A stretch of DNA of 64,000 nucleotides from an uncultured Alphaproteobacteria bacterium (GTDB lineage: Bacteria; Pseudomonadota; Alphaproteobacteria; Rs-D84). Below the pieces are notes generated by a model. It searched no databases. It was not told the DNA's origin and worked only from the letters and a program-made list of their open reading frames with translations. Each line of letters starts with the position of its first letter. The first letter of the stretch is position 1. The translations under genes and the position numbers were made by a program. This document shows positions 1 to 7,241 of the stretch, one piece after another. The DNA is taken from NCBI GenBank assembly GCA_947646585.1, contig CANSHD010000001.1, positions 377,210 to 441,209 of the forward strand, given 5' to 3'.

Positions 1-645
1 GCGGTCAAATTCGGTCTTGTTTTCGCGGTGCTTTAATTTGCGCGCGATATCCTGGCGTGCGATTGACTCAATTGACTCTTCAAACTGACGGCAGTAATGG
101 TCCAGACGCGGATTGTTAAACCGGATATAGCCGGCTTCATTTATGATATGAAACGGCGGCTCAAACGAAGAGTAATCCAAATCAAAACTTACATTATACA
201 AATCCTGCAGAGTACCGCGCCCGGCGATGATATTATTTGCGGATTCATCGTTCCATTTGTAATGGAAATCGCGCAGTTGGTCCTGCAGCTGTTTCAAATC
301 GGCTTTTGACAAAAACGCGCTCAGCGGATATGCACGCGCCACTTTCTTTTCGTCTATGTCCATAATGCTGTCGCTTAGTATCGCATTGCGTAAGCGCAGA
401 CTGTCTATGCGCTGTGCGTCTTGATTTATCACAAACTGCAGCGCCTGCAGCATTCTATTGTTTGCGGCGGAGTCTGTGGCCTCGTTTTTTATTTGCGTGC
501 TGTCTATCTGGGCCTCGATACGCTCAATATCCTTGTCCATTTCATTCAGGCGCTCTTTCGGCGATGTGCATGCGTTCGCCATCATCGCGATAAAGGCAAA
601 CAATGCCGTATGTTTTGCGTGTACTGCCAGATTGTTAAGTTTCAT
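1..645 (-). CDS. Partial lipoprotein-like secreted protein, runs off the window start
   Basis: This minus-strand reading frame is open from an ATG at 645 to the window edge, so the C-terminus is missing and the ORF track does not list it. A good ribosome site (AGGAG) lies about 8 nt upstream. The product begins MKLNNLAVHAKH, followed by a hydrophobic stretch ending MMANAC. That resembles a signal peptide with a weak lipobox (ANAC), so the protein is probably lipid-anchored or secreted. After it come a charged, coiled-coil-like segment (ERLNEMDKDIERIEAQI) and a mixed region with DFHYKWNDES. I recognise no family. The hydrophobic start plus heptad-like segment resembles the small protein at 4499. 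The call as a real gene rests on the uninterrupted frame, the ribosome site and the signal sequence. Confidence 0.7.
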   Translation of the reverse strand, partial: MKLNNLAVHAKHTALFAFIAMMANACTSPKERLNEMDKDIERIEAQIDSTQIKNEATDSAANNRMLQALQFVINQDAQRIDSLRLRNAILSDSIMDIDEKKVARAYPLSAFLSKADLKQLQDQLRDFHYKWNDESANNIIAGRGTLQDLYNVSFDLDYSSFEPPFHIINEAGYIRFNNPRLDHYCRQFEESIESIARQDIARKLKHRENKTEFDR

Positions 646-773
646 AGTTGTTCTGCTCCTCTATGCCCTTTTGTAATAAGTTTTATACTATATTAGTACA
701 AAAAAATCATCTGTCAAGCGATATGTTAACTTTTTCTTGCGGATTTTGTTTATATAATTTATCTTGCCATATT

Positions 774-1511
774 ATGGGGCAAAAATCTATAAGACGTTTT
801 TTTACCAATATCGTTTGTGGCTTTGTATACAGCAAAGACGGCCGCAAAAAGCTGCGGGTGGTTTTAAATTCACCCGTGTTGGAATATGTTCGATTTATTC
901 GCGCCGATACCGGATTGCGCATGCCGCGCCTGCGTTTTTTTGCAGGGTACCAGGCGCGCAGCCTGTTGATTGGCGTCAATAACCGCTGGATTTACAAGTT
1001 TCCGTTGCGCCGCGACAATTACCGTGAACTGGCCCTGCGGGAACAGCGGATAATTCGCGCGCTGGCGCCGATTTCATCAATTCCGATTCCCGATGTTCGT
1101 TTAATAGAGTACAAGGGCATGCTGGTCCGCAAATACGATTTTGTTCAGGGCGCGACACTGCGCACGGCCCCGCGTGATTTGATTATGGCGAACATGGGGC
1201 CGCTGGCGGCGTCTGTGGCGCGGTTTTTGTATGAGGTAGCCCGGGCGGACCCGGCCGAAATTCGTGATTTAAAGCCGTCGCTCGATGCGCGGCCTGGATA
1301 TATGCGCGGCTGGTGCCAGGGCGACATATGCGACAATTTCATGATTGATTTAAAGACGATGAAGATAAAGGCGTTTATCGATTGGGAGGATGCGCGCTTT
1401 TGTGATTTTGCGTACATGTTCGGCTGTGAAAAGCGCAGCCCGGCCCGCGAATTTATGGATGTCGTGCGCAAAGAGTACGACCGTTTATGGAACGCAAATA
1501 GCAAATCGTGA
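774..1511 (+). CDS. APH/choline-kinase-like phosphotransferase
   Basis: The product has about 245 residues. It resembles the aminoglycoside-phosphotransferase/choline-kinase fold. The C-terminal half has the catalytic-loop pattern CQGDICDNF, where the family usually shows HGDxxxxN, followed by the metal-binding segment FIDWEDARF. The first catalytic residue is Cys instead of His, so the exact substrate is uncertain. Candidate substrates are a small alcohol or sugar; resistance is not implied. The ORF track starts at 648, but the upstream residues look non-coding. I prefer ATG 774 because a TATAAT lies at 753-758 and the protein-like composition starts there (MGQKSIRRFF). No clear Shine-Dalgarno is visible. 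ATG 723 or 920 are alternatives. The gene ends just before the tRNA-Glu promoter. Confidence 0.7.
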   Translation: MGQKSIRRFFTNIVCGFVYSKDGRKKLRVVLNSPVLEYVRFIRADTGLRMPRLRFFAGYQARSLLIGVNNRWIYKFPLRRDNYRELALREQRIIRALAPISSIPIPDVRLIEYKGMLVRKYDFVQGATLRTAPRDLIMANMGPLAASVARFLYEVARADPAEIRDLKPSLDARPGYMRGWCQGDICDNFMIDLKTMKIKAFIDWEDARFCDFAYMFGCEKRSPAREFMDVVRKEYDRLWNANSKS

Positions 1512-1521
1512 TAAGAATTAT

Positions 1522-1549
1522 TTGCAAAGCTGCGAAAAGATGTTATTAT
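1522..1549 (+). promoter_or_regulatory. Promoter of tRNA-Glu
   Basis: TTGCAA at 1522-1527 and TATTAT at 1544-1549 are separated by 16 bp. The predicted transcript starts a few bases before the tRNA 5' end at 1561. The TTGCAA -35 recurs in many promoters of this window. Confidence 0.6.
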
Positions 1550-1560
1550 AAAGGCCACGC

Positions 1561-1635
1561 GGTCCCATCGTCTAGCGGTTAGGACATCGGATTCTCATTC
1601 CGGCAACACGGGTTCGATTCCCGTTGGGACTGCCA
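1561..1635 (+). tRNA. tRNA-Glu (anticodon CTC)
   Basis: The sequence folds as a full cloverleaf. Acceptor strands are GGTCCCA and TGGGACT, and the T-arm contains GGGTTCGATTCCC. The anticodon stem TCGGA/TCCGG encloses the loop TTCTCAT, so the anticodon is CTC, reading GAG (Glu). CCA is encoded at 1633-1635. The first acceptor pair is G-U. Confidence 0.95.
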
Positions 1636-1640
1636 AAATT

Positions 1641-1664
1641 TTAACGCCCCCGAATGGGGCGTTT
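1641..1664 (+). terminator. Terminator after tRNA-Glu, bidirectional in form
   Basis: AACGCCCC and GGGGCGTT form an 8-bp stem with a CGAAT loop, flanked by T-rich and A-rich sequence on both sides. It could stop transcription from either strand, which matters because a tRNA-like remnant converges on it from the right. Confidence 0.7.
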
Positions 1665-1670
1665 AAATTT

Positions 1671-1700
1671 TGTGCCGGTCCCCGGGAATTGAACCCGTAT
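1671..1700 (-). pseudogene. tRNA 3'-end remnant (T-arm and acceptor strand only)
   Basis: On the minus strand this reads as a T-arm, CGGGTTCAATTCCCG, followed by an acceptor-like GGACCGG and a terminal CACA instead of NCCA. No D-arm or anticodon arm follows on the other side; the sequence there is AT-rich. It resembles the 3' end of tRNA-Glu at 1606-1635 in inverted orientation, so the two form an imperfect long inverted repeat around the shared terminator. I infer a broken convergent tRNA or an inverted duplication. Confidence 0.45.
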
Positions 1701-1793
1701 GTTTTTTTGTTTTAACAATAATTTATGAATTTTGTCCTAGGTTAATAAACAAGTATGTGCTATACCCAAATATATAGCTGCATGGAGGGCCGC

Positions 1794-3341
1794 ATGTCTG
1801 ATATAAAATATTTTGGGAATTTGCTGAAAATTTGTTCTGTTTTACCCGCGTTGCTGGTTATGCCCGCAAAGGCGTTTTATATAACGGATGATATTAAGCT
1901 GAACGAACAATATCCCGACGGGTGTATTGCCGAACCTATTTTTTCAATGGATGGTAAAACAGGGGTTCTAACAACAGAATATATCAGCCTGGTAAGTGGC
2001 GATAATTTCGGTGTTGTCGCACAAAATGCCGGTTCCAGTTTGCTGCTGGGCAACAGAAACACAAAAGATATTTACATTGAATCCCAGGGCGGATACGCCG
2101 TACTGGCACAATTAGGGGCGACGGTATCCGTTGGAAATTCTTTGACCGAGCGCGTGCAGATTATTGCGCCGACCGCCGGCATGTTTCTGTATAATTCGGT
2201 TGCGGACATAAAGGCGCGCAATATAGAAATAATAAATCAGGGCCCGGCAAAGGGCACCCCGACAGGGATAAGCGTACAGGTCGGCGCCAAGGCGGATATT
2301 TCCGGCGACAATATAAAAATACACTCGGATTCCGGCAATGGCATTCAGGTTCTGGGCATCGGTGCGGAATTAAATGTTCACGGCAAGAAAGTCGATGTTT
2401 CAACGGACACCAGCGGCGACAATGCGGCGATTCATGTGGCCAACAATACGTCAAATGCAAGTGACAATTTCGCAACGTTCAATTTGGTCGCCGATGAAAT
2501 AAATGTTAAGGCAAATGTTACCGCCCTTGCCGCGATGAGCCAGGGTGTATTAAACGTAACAGGCAATGCAAAAATTGCGGCAGATGACGCAATCGTGGCG
2601 CGTGGCGGTGCGACGGTAAATGTGAACAGGGACGCCAATAACACATTACAGATGGATGGCGACATACGTTTCCTCTATGACCAGCCCACGTCCGGAACCG
2701 CCATAGATGCGTTTGTGAATGTGACGCTGGCGGGTGCGGAATCTTATTGGAACGGAAATACTGTGCGCGCATATAACGGCGCAAAGCCGACCGATGACAA
2801 GCTGCAGGTGACGGCATCGCGTCTGGATATAACAAACGGCGCCGTATGGAATGCGACGACGGTTGTCGACGACATGACCGACGAAAATGTCGGCCAGGAA
2901 TATGTCGCTTTGAACGATTTAACAATCAATAACGGCACGGTTAACATTCAGGATGCCGACCGCGGCATTACGGTTGACCGGGCCGCGGTCTCGAGCGCGA
3001 CGATTAACGGTGCCGCGATAACGGTCAATGAAACGCTGAACGTGAACGGCGGAAACAATACGTTTAACAGCAATGTTTTTGGCGACGCCGCCACGGTGAA
3101 TATCGCCGACGGTGCAACGCTGAACATGAACAACGCCGTTATGGATGTAAATAAAATCAATCTGGACGGCACGCTGATTGCGACGCTGGACCGTGCGAAT
3201 AACACCGCGCCATTGTTTACCGCAAACGCGTTTGAAGGCAACGGGAATCTGTCGCTGGTTATAAAGGACGAGGGCGAATACAATGTGTTCGGCGGCGCCG
3301 CCTTTGCGGGGATTGATTCGGCCGTTTATAATTTGGATTGA
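1794..3341 (+). CDS. Autotransporter, passenger domain part, ends at in-frame TGA
   Basis: ATG 1794 follows GGAGGG, a better start than the track's 1755. The N-terminus (SDIKYFGNLLKICSVLPALL, then MPAKA) is a signal peptide for Sec export. The rest is rich in Asn, Asp, Gly and Thr with repeated strand-turn patterns (for example GAELNVHGKKVDVS, GATLNMNNAVMDVN), typical of the beta-helical passenger of type V secretion proteins. The frame stops at TGA 3339-3341. The same frame then continues without a shift into a complete beta-barrel domain (3441-4424). Read through, the protein would be 876 residues with the TGA at codon 516, inside a D-x-NGDG turn. This is either a nonsense mutation that kills surface display, or a stop that is sometimes read through. 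Confidence 0.8.
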   Translation: MSDIKYFGNLLKICSVLPALLVMPAKAFYITDDIKLNEQYPDGCIAEPIFSMDGKTGVLTTEYISLVSGDNFGVVAQNAGSSLLLGNRNTKDIYIESQGGYAVLAQLGATVSVGNSLTERVQIIAPTAGMFLYNSVADIKARNIEIINQGPAKGTPTGISVQVGAKADISGDNIKIHSDSGNGIQVLGIGAELNVHGKKVDVSTDTSGDNAAIHVANNTSNASDNFATFNLVADEINVKANVTALAAMSQGVLNVTGNAKIAADDAIVARGGATVNVNRDANNTLQMDGDIRFLYDQPTSGTAIDAFVNVTLAGAESYWNGNTVRAYNGAKPTDDKLQVTASRLDITNGAVWNATTVVDDMTDENVGQEYVALNDLTINNGTVNIQDADRGITVDRAAVSSATINGAAITVNETLNVNGGNNTFNSNVFGDAATVNIADGATLNMNNAVMDVNKINLDGTLIATLDRANNTAPLFTANAFEGNGNLSLVIKDEGEYNVFGGAAFAGIDSAVYNLD

Positions 3342-3440
3342 AATGGCGACGGAACGACGGTTCGTGCCGGCCTGAAATCCGCCGGGGACATTGCCGCCGA
3401 TAACGGCCTGTCGGGCACTGCGGCGAATACGGTTCTGGCC

Positions 3441-4424
3441 TTGACGCGGTCCGGTAATGATATGGGTCTGTTGGCCCAGGAAACATTGTCCGGCGGCGAT
3501 ACAGGTGCCATTGAACATGCCGCCGCGGCATTGAATCCTGAAAATACGGCGTTGGCGCAATCCGTTGCGACCAGCATTCGCAATTCCATCGCCAACATTG
3601 TTTCCGTTCGTCTGGCGGATATGGGACGCAAGCTGGGCAATATCACGCACGGCGTGTCGCACGCCTGGGCCCAGGGCATGCTGAACAAGACGGACAACGG
3701 CGGTGCGTTTGATTATTCCATGCACGGCATCGCCGCCGGATTGGATGTCATTGTGAACAAAGACTTTACGGTCGGCGCCGGTTACGCGTTTCATGGTGCG
3801 GACGCCGACATGCGCGTCCACGATGCGGATATGGATGCGAATACCCTGTTTATATACGGCCAGTATAAGCCGTCGCAGTGGTATGTGAACACAATGGCGC
3901 ATTACACCATGGCGCAGTATGATTATAAGTCTTATGCGTTCGGCCGGACCGTAAACGCGGACCGCGACGTTAATTCGCACGGTATCCAGACCAGGGTCGG
4001 ATATGAGCTGGCAAACGGCGTCACGCCGGAACTTGGGTTAAGCTATCTGCACATGGATTTGGACAAGTACCGTAACGACATGGATTTTTCGGCCTCGGTC
4101 ACCGATGCCGATTTTGTGACGGCGTCGGCCGGTGCGAAATATGCGCTGAACGTGACCCGGTTTGATTCGTTCCTGCTGCGTCCGCAACTGCATGTGGCCG
4201 CAAATTACGACGTCGTATCGCAGACGGATGGCGTCGATGTCATAATTCCGGGTGCGGCGCCGTATGGACTGTCGGCCAAGCGCTTAAACCGTTTCGCTGC
4301 CGAAATGGGCGCGGGCTTAAGCGTGGTGTACCGCCATATGGAGGTCGGCCTGCATTATGACTTGGAATGGCGGGGGCATCATACGTCCCACACGGGTATG
4401 CTTAACGCCAGATACCGTTTCTAA
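3441..4424 (+). CDS. Autotransporter, C-terminal beta-barrel part
   Basis: This is the same reading frame as the 1794 gene, beyond its TGA; the frame is open from 3342. It carries the linker and translocator barrel of an autotransporter (PF03797-like). There are repeated amphipathic strands such as GLDVIVNKDFTVGAGYAFHG, QWYVNTMAHYTMAQYDY and FVTASAGAKYALNV, and the chain ends RYRF, with the terminal aromatic residue needed for outer-membrane insertion by BAM. The track start at 3441 is a TTG with no ribosome site, and ATG 3462 also lacks one. Independent translation is therefore doubtful and would give a barrel with no signal peptide. It is best understood as the distal half of the 1794 gene. 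A strong terminator follows at 4432. Confidence 0.75.
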   Translation: MTRSGNDMGLLAQETLSGGDTGAIEHAAAALNPENTALAQSVATSIRNSIANIVSVRLADMGRKLGNITHGVSHAWAQGMLNKTDNGGAFDYSMHGIAAGLDVIVNKDFTVGAGYAFHGADADMRVHDADMDANTLFIYGQYKPSQWYVNTMAHYTMAQYDYKSYAFGRTVNADRDVNSHGIQTRVGYELANGVTPELGLSYLHMDLDKYRNDMDFSASVTDADFVTASAGAKYALNVTRFDSFLLRPQLHVAANYDVVSQTDGVDVIIPGAAPYGLSAKRLNRFAAEMGAGLSVVYRHMEVGLHYDLEWRGHHTSHTGMLNARYRF

Positions 4425-4431
4425 GACATGA

Positions 4432-4463
4432 TAAAAAATCCCCGTTTCGGGGATTTTTTATTG
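4432..4463 (+). terminator. Terminator after the autotransporter
   Basis: The stem AATCCCCG/CGGGGATT with a short TTT loop is followed by TTTTTATT. It is a strong intrinsic terminator shape. Confidence 0.85.
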
Positions 4464-4488
4464 ATATTGCGCCCGTCTGGTATATTAT
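4461..4488 (+). promoter_or_regulatory. Promoter of the 4499 gene
   Basis: TTGATA (4461-4466) and TATTAT (4483-4488) are 16 bp apart. The predicted start falls only a few bases before ATG 4499, so the mRNA would have almost no leader. Confidence 0.5.
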
Positions 4489-4498
4489 TCCCCTTGCT

Positions 4499-5047
4499 AT
4501 GACCGATACCAAAAAGATTTTAATGTCGGTGGCAATGTTTGTCATCGGCGCCGCCGCATCCGAGGCACAGTCCGTGTCCGACCTGTACGACATAGACGTT
4601 CAAATACGTCATGCGCGCGAACAGATTGACATGGCGCGCAAGTGTCGCGAAAAACAGATAAAGAATACATTGTACAGGAATTCCGATTACAGATATGTGG
4701 CGGAGCATTCGAAAGAGATTGCCGACCTGCGCCGCCAGAACGAGCAGCTGGTCGCCCGTGCATGTGAAATAGTTCGTTGTAAAAATCTGCCGAAAGTCGT
4801 GCTGGTGGCGCATTCGCCGATGGTGTTCATGCTGTATTCGTCAAAGTATCCTGAGGTAAGCTCGCTGCGCGGCATGTATGATTACAACTGTCGCCAGATA
4901 ACGATATACCAGCGGCGCCTGGAAAAAATAGGCGGCATGGAATTGCAGGTAAAAAATCAATATGACAGCGTTATGTATGAGCAAATCAATCGATATCAGT
5001 TAATGATAGATTCTCTGTTGAATGAAAAAATACGCCTGGTGCGTTAA
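4499..5047 (+). CDS. Secreted coiled-coil protein of unknown function
   Basis: The product has 182 residues. The N-terminus has a signal peptide (hydrophobic VAMFVIGAAA, likely cleaved after SEA). The mature part is strongly helical and charged, with coiled-coil-like stretches around residues 30-85 (DVQIRHAREQIDMARKCREK, KEIADLRRQNEQLVAR) and 125-180. Three Cys residues (positions near 50, 90 and 130) could form periplasmic disulfides. I recognise no domain family. It sits between the autotransporter terminator and a palindrome array next to tRNA-Gln, inside a possible islet. No Shine-Dalgarno is visible, which fits the near-leaderless promoter placement. It may be periplasmic. Confidence 0.75.
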   Translation: MTDTKKILMSVAMFVIGAAASEAQSVSDLYDIDVQIRHAREQIDMARKCREKQIKNTLYRNSDYRYVAEHSKEIADLRRQNEQLVARACEIVRCKNLPKVVLVAHSPMVFMLYSSKYPEVSSLRGMYDYNCRQITIYQRRLEKIGGMELQVKNQYDSVMYEQINRYQLMIDSLLNEKIRLVR

Positions 5048-5065
5048 TGTTATTTTTATAAAACA

Positions 5066-5257
5066 GGTTGGGGCGCACACAGGGGTGTGGGGATGTCCCC
5101 ACTAGTGTTTTGGGAAATCTGTGATTTTCCGAAACACGTACAAAACGTTAATAACGTTTTGCCGTAATCGTATGAAACGTACGATTACAATCCGCGCGAC
5201 GCGCCACGAATAAAAAATGCCCTTGCGGGGCATTATTAATTCGTGGTTGGGGCGCAC
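5066..5257. repeat. Array of six palindromes bounded by a 13-bp direct repeat of the tRNA-Gln 3' end
   Basis: GGTTGGGGCGCAC occurs at 5066-5078 and again at 5245-5257, where it is the 3' end of tRNA-Gln. Between them are six consecutive inverted repeats. They are GTGGGGA/TCCCCAC (5087-5102); a 15-bp near-perfect stem (5105-5137); CAAAACGTTA/TAACGTTTTG (5141-5161); GTAATCGTA/TACGATTAC (5164-5188); GCGCG/CGCGC (5194-5204); and CCACGAAT/ATTCGTGG enclosing AATGCCC/GGGCATT (5204-5246). The last encloses a terminator-like hairpin. There is no coding potential. The direct repeat resembles an attachment-site duplication. Confidence 0.75.
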
Positions 5258-5317
5258 GGATTCGAACCATGATAAAGAGAACCAAAATCTCTTGTCCTAC
5301 CATTAGACGACACCCCA
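5244..5317 (-). tRNA. tRNA-Gln (anticodon TTG)
   Basis: On the minus strand it begins TGGGGTG, the usual Gln acceptor, and pairs with CGCCCCA. The anticodon stem AGAGA/TCTCT encloses TTTTGGT, giving anticodon TTG, reading CAA. The T-arm is ATGGTTCGAATCCGT-like and CCA is encoded at 5244-5246. The total is 74 nt. Confidence 0.95.
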
Positions 5318-5328
5318 AAAGCATTTTG

Positions 5329-5356
5329 ATTATAATTATTCGCCGTAATTTTGCAA
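5329..5356 (-). promoter_or_regulatory. Promoter of tRNA-Gln
   Basis: On the minus strand, TTGCAA (5351-5356) and TATAAT (5329-5334) are separated by 16 bp. The predicted start is about 5 nt before the tRNA. Confidence 0.75.
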
Positions 5357-5383
5357 TAATAAAAAATTATGTGAAAATATAGC

Positions 5384-5411
5384 TTGCAAACAAATCGTTA
5401 AAATATATAAT
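5384..5411 (+). promoter_or_regulatory. Promoter of the marR-efflux operon
   Basis: TTGCAA (5384-5389) and TATAAT (5406-5411) have a 16-bp spacer. Between the predicted start and ATG 5465 lies an imperfect dyad, TATAA-N8-TTATA (about 5434-5453). It is a plausible operator for the MarR protein encoded just downstream, but this is only inference. Confidence 0.65.
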
Positions 5412-5464
5412 TATTCAGATTTTTAATCATTTGCTATAACGCTAACATTATAAAGGATATAATC

Positions 5465-5902
5465 ATGGCGCGCAAGGAATTTGTTAAATTGATGGAGGAA
5501 AACGTCCTGATACTTGACCGTTTGGCCGACCGTTTGCGGATTGGCCCGTCAACGCTGTCGGGGTATCCGCGCAACCAGATGGTCGTTCTTGTTCGCCTGT
5601 ATATGGGCGGCCGTGCGCGTTTAAAGGACATTGCCCGGCGCGAGGGTGTGTCGGCGCCGAACCTGTGCGCATCGTTTCGCAAATTGGAACGCGACGGCCT
5701 GGTTCTGCGTGTGGCGGATGAACATGACCGCCGCAACGTATATTATTCCGTGACGGATGCTGGGCACGAATTGGCGGTCCGGGTAATGGAGAATTTCCGC
5801 CGCGGAATAGACAAGATGTTTTCAGGTGTTCAGCGTTCCGATGAAGACGCGCTGACCGCCGCCTTAAAAACAATCAACGGCATTTTAAAAAAGATGGAGT
5901 AG
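5465..5902 (+). CDS. MarR-family transcriptional regulator
   Basis: The product has 145 residues. The winged-helix core is clear. Helix-turn-helix residues RLKDIARREGVSAPNLCASF sit around positions 50-70, and the recognition-helix-plus-wing pattern KLERDGLVLRVADEHDRRNV follows, with the DxxDRR wing signature of the MarR family. N- and C-terminal helices would form the dimer interface. It is the first gene of an operon: the TolC homologue starts 6 nt after its stop, then the adaptor and RND pump. By family precedent it would repress its own operon and be released by a small aromatic ligand. A ribosome site (AAGGAT) lies before ATG. Confidence 0.92.
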   Translation: MARKEFVKLMEENVLILDRLADRLRIGPSTLSGYPRNQMVVLVRLYMGGRARLKDIARREGVSAPNLCASFRKLERDGLVLRVADEHDRRNVYYSVTDAGHELAVRVMENFRRGIDKMFSGVQRSDEDALTAALKTINGILKKME

Positions 5903-5908
5903 TACAGT

Positions 5909-7240
5909 ATGCTAAAAATGCGTAATTTACTTGGGTTTGGTGCCCTTGGGGTGACTTTGTGTGCCGCGCCGGCCGATGCGATGGATTTGTCGCTGGCCGA
6001 CACGGTGGACAAGATTGTCGCGGAATCGCAGGATGTGAAAAAGGCCGACGCCAATGTTAAAAAGGCCCAGGCCCAGTTGTCTGCGGCAAATTCGAACAGA
6101 TGGCTGAAACTGGACGGCACTGCGACATATATGAACATGATAAATGTTGAAAATCCGTCGAAGTCAAACAGTATTACATTGCCATCAACAATTGGGGCAA
6201 TGATTGATAAATCGTTTGAAGGGCATGATATAAAGTTGGAAATTCCTGACAATATTTTGTCTTTGGGCGTTTCTGCGACTCAGCCGATTTATACATTCGG
6301 TAAAATCGGCAATGCGGTAAAAAGTGTAAAGTCCGCGATAAAGATGTCAGAGGCCAGCCGTGATTTAACCCTGCGCGAGGTTAAATACAGCGCGGCGGAC
6401 ATTTATTGGACGGCAAAAATGACGGACAATATCGTAAAGATTGCCAAGTCTGATTTAGAGGCGGCCCGCGCCGCGCGCCGCAATCTGGCCACGGCCGGTC
6501 GTGCGAATCGTATAAATTTGGTAAAGATTGAATCGGATATCGCGTCCAAGGAAATCAACCTGTCGGATGCGGAGTTCAATCGTGACACCGCGTATCGCAT
6601 GTTAAAGATTCTGGCCGGTATCGACATGTCAGAGGAAATAACGTTAACGGACGATTTCCCGAAATCTTTTGCGGACATAAACGCGGGCAAGTTAAAAAAC
6701 AATCCTGAATGGGAAATTTTGAACCAGCAGGTTGAAATGTATGAATCCAAGGCGAAATCGTCGCGTGCGGAATATCTGCCGACACTGGCGGCGACCGCTT
6801 CATACAGCTATACCGCAATCGGGCCGGAATACGACACAATGTTTGAGCAGCGTGGCTCCCAGTCCGCATATTGGGGGTTGGCGTTGCAAATGCCGATATT
6901 CCATGGTGGCGCTATTCGTGCAAATGCAACCATGGATGCCATGGACGCCGAGGCTGCACGCCAGGACCTGGATAAATCCAAAAAGTTAAAGACGGAAGAG
7001 TATGACACCGCGGTGAACAGGTACAATCATCTGCGCGGGAATCTGGCGACGCTGGAAAATGCGCGTAATCTGGCGTCCAAGGCGTACCAGTTCTCGACCG
7101 AACGCTTTGCCGCCGGCCAGACGTCGGCCATCGAGCTGGCCGAGGCGTCCGCGGGGCTTTACCAATTGGACATGGCGCTGTTAAATGCCAAGTACAATAT
7201 CTTGATGTCTGCGGAAGCGATAAAAAAACTGGGTGAGTAA
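5909..7240 (+). CDS. TolC-like outer-membrane efflux protein
   Basis: The product has 443 residues. A signal peptide (NLLGFGALGVTLCAAPADA) precedes two repeats of the outer-membrane efflux family (PF02321). They show as long helical stretches with alternating charged residues (VKKADANVKKAQAQLSAANS; AARRNLATAGRANRINLVKI) and beta strands ending in FAAGQTSAIELAEASAGLY, the usual end of the second repeat. It would form the trimeric exit duct for the RND pump encoded downstream. It lies directly behind the MarR regulator. Its last codons overlap the ribosome site of the adaptor gene, whose ATG is 1 nt after the stop, which suggests coupled translation. Confidence 0.9.
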   Translation: MLKMRNLLGFGALGVTLCAAPADAMDLSLADTVDKIVAESQDVKKADANVKKAQAQLSAANSNRWLKLDGTATYMNMINVENPSKSNSITLPSTIGAMIDKSFEGHDIKLEIPDNILSLGVSATQPIYTFGKIGNAVKSVKSAIKMSEASRDLTLREVKYSAADIYWTAKMTDNIVKIAKSDLEAARAARRNLATAGRANRINLVKIESDIASKEINLSDAEFNRDTAYRMLKILAGIDMSEEITLTDDFPKSFADINAGKLKNNPEWEILNQQVEMYESKAKSSRAEYLPTLAATASYSYTAIGPEYDTMFEQRGSQSAYWGLALQMPIFHGGAIRANATMDAMDAEAARQDLDKSKKLKTEEYDTAVNRYNHLRGNLATLENARNLASKAYQFSTERFAAGQTSAIELAEASAGLYQLDMALLNAKYNILMSAEAIKKLGE

Positions 7241-7241
7241 A

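Noticed and set aside
1671-1745. Two-piece (permuted) tmRNA acceptor piece
   Set aside because: The minus-strand T-arm resembles one, but no matching 5' acceptor strand or tag-coding part follows within the neighbouring sequence.
2919-3980. 353-aa minus-strand ORF opposite the autotransporter
   Set aside because: It has no ribosome site, atypical Arg/His-rich composition and mirrors the codon bias of the plus-strand gene; it spans the in-frame TGA region as an antisense shadow.
1755-4424. UGA recoded as Trp genome-wide
   Set aside because: Several intact genes in the window (def, the HAD phosphatase, the 59652 Cys-rich gene) end in TGA, so a global code change is not supported.
5087-5246. 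CRISPR array
   Set aside because: The palindromes are all different in sequence, with no constant repeat and no spacers; no cas genes nearby.
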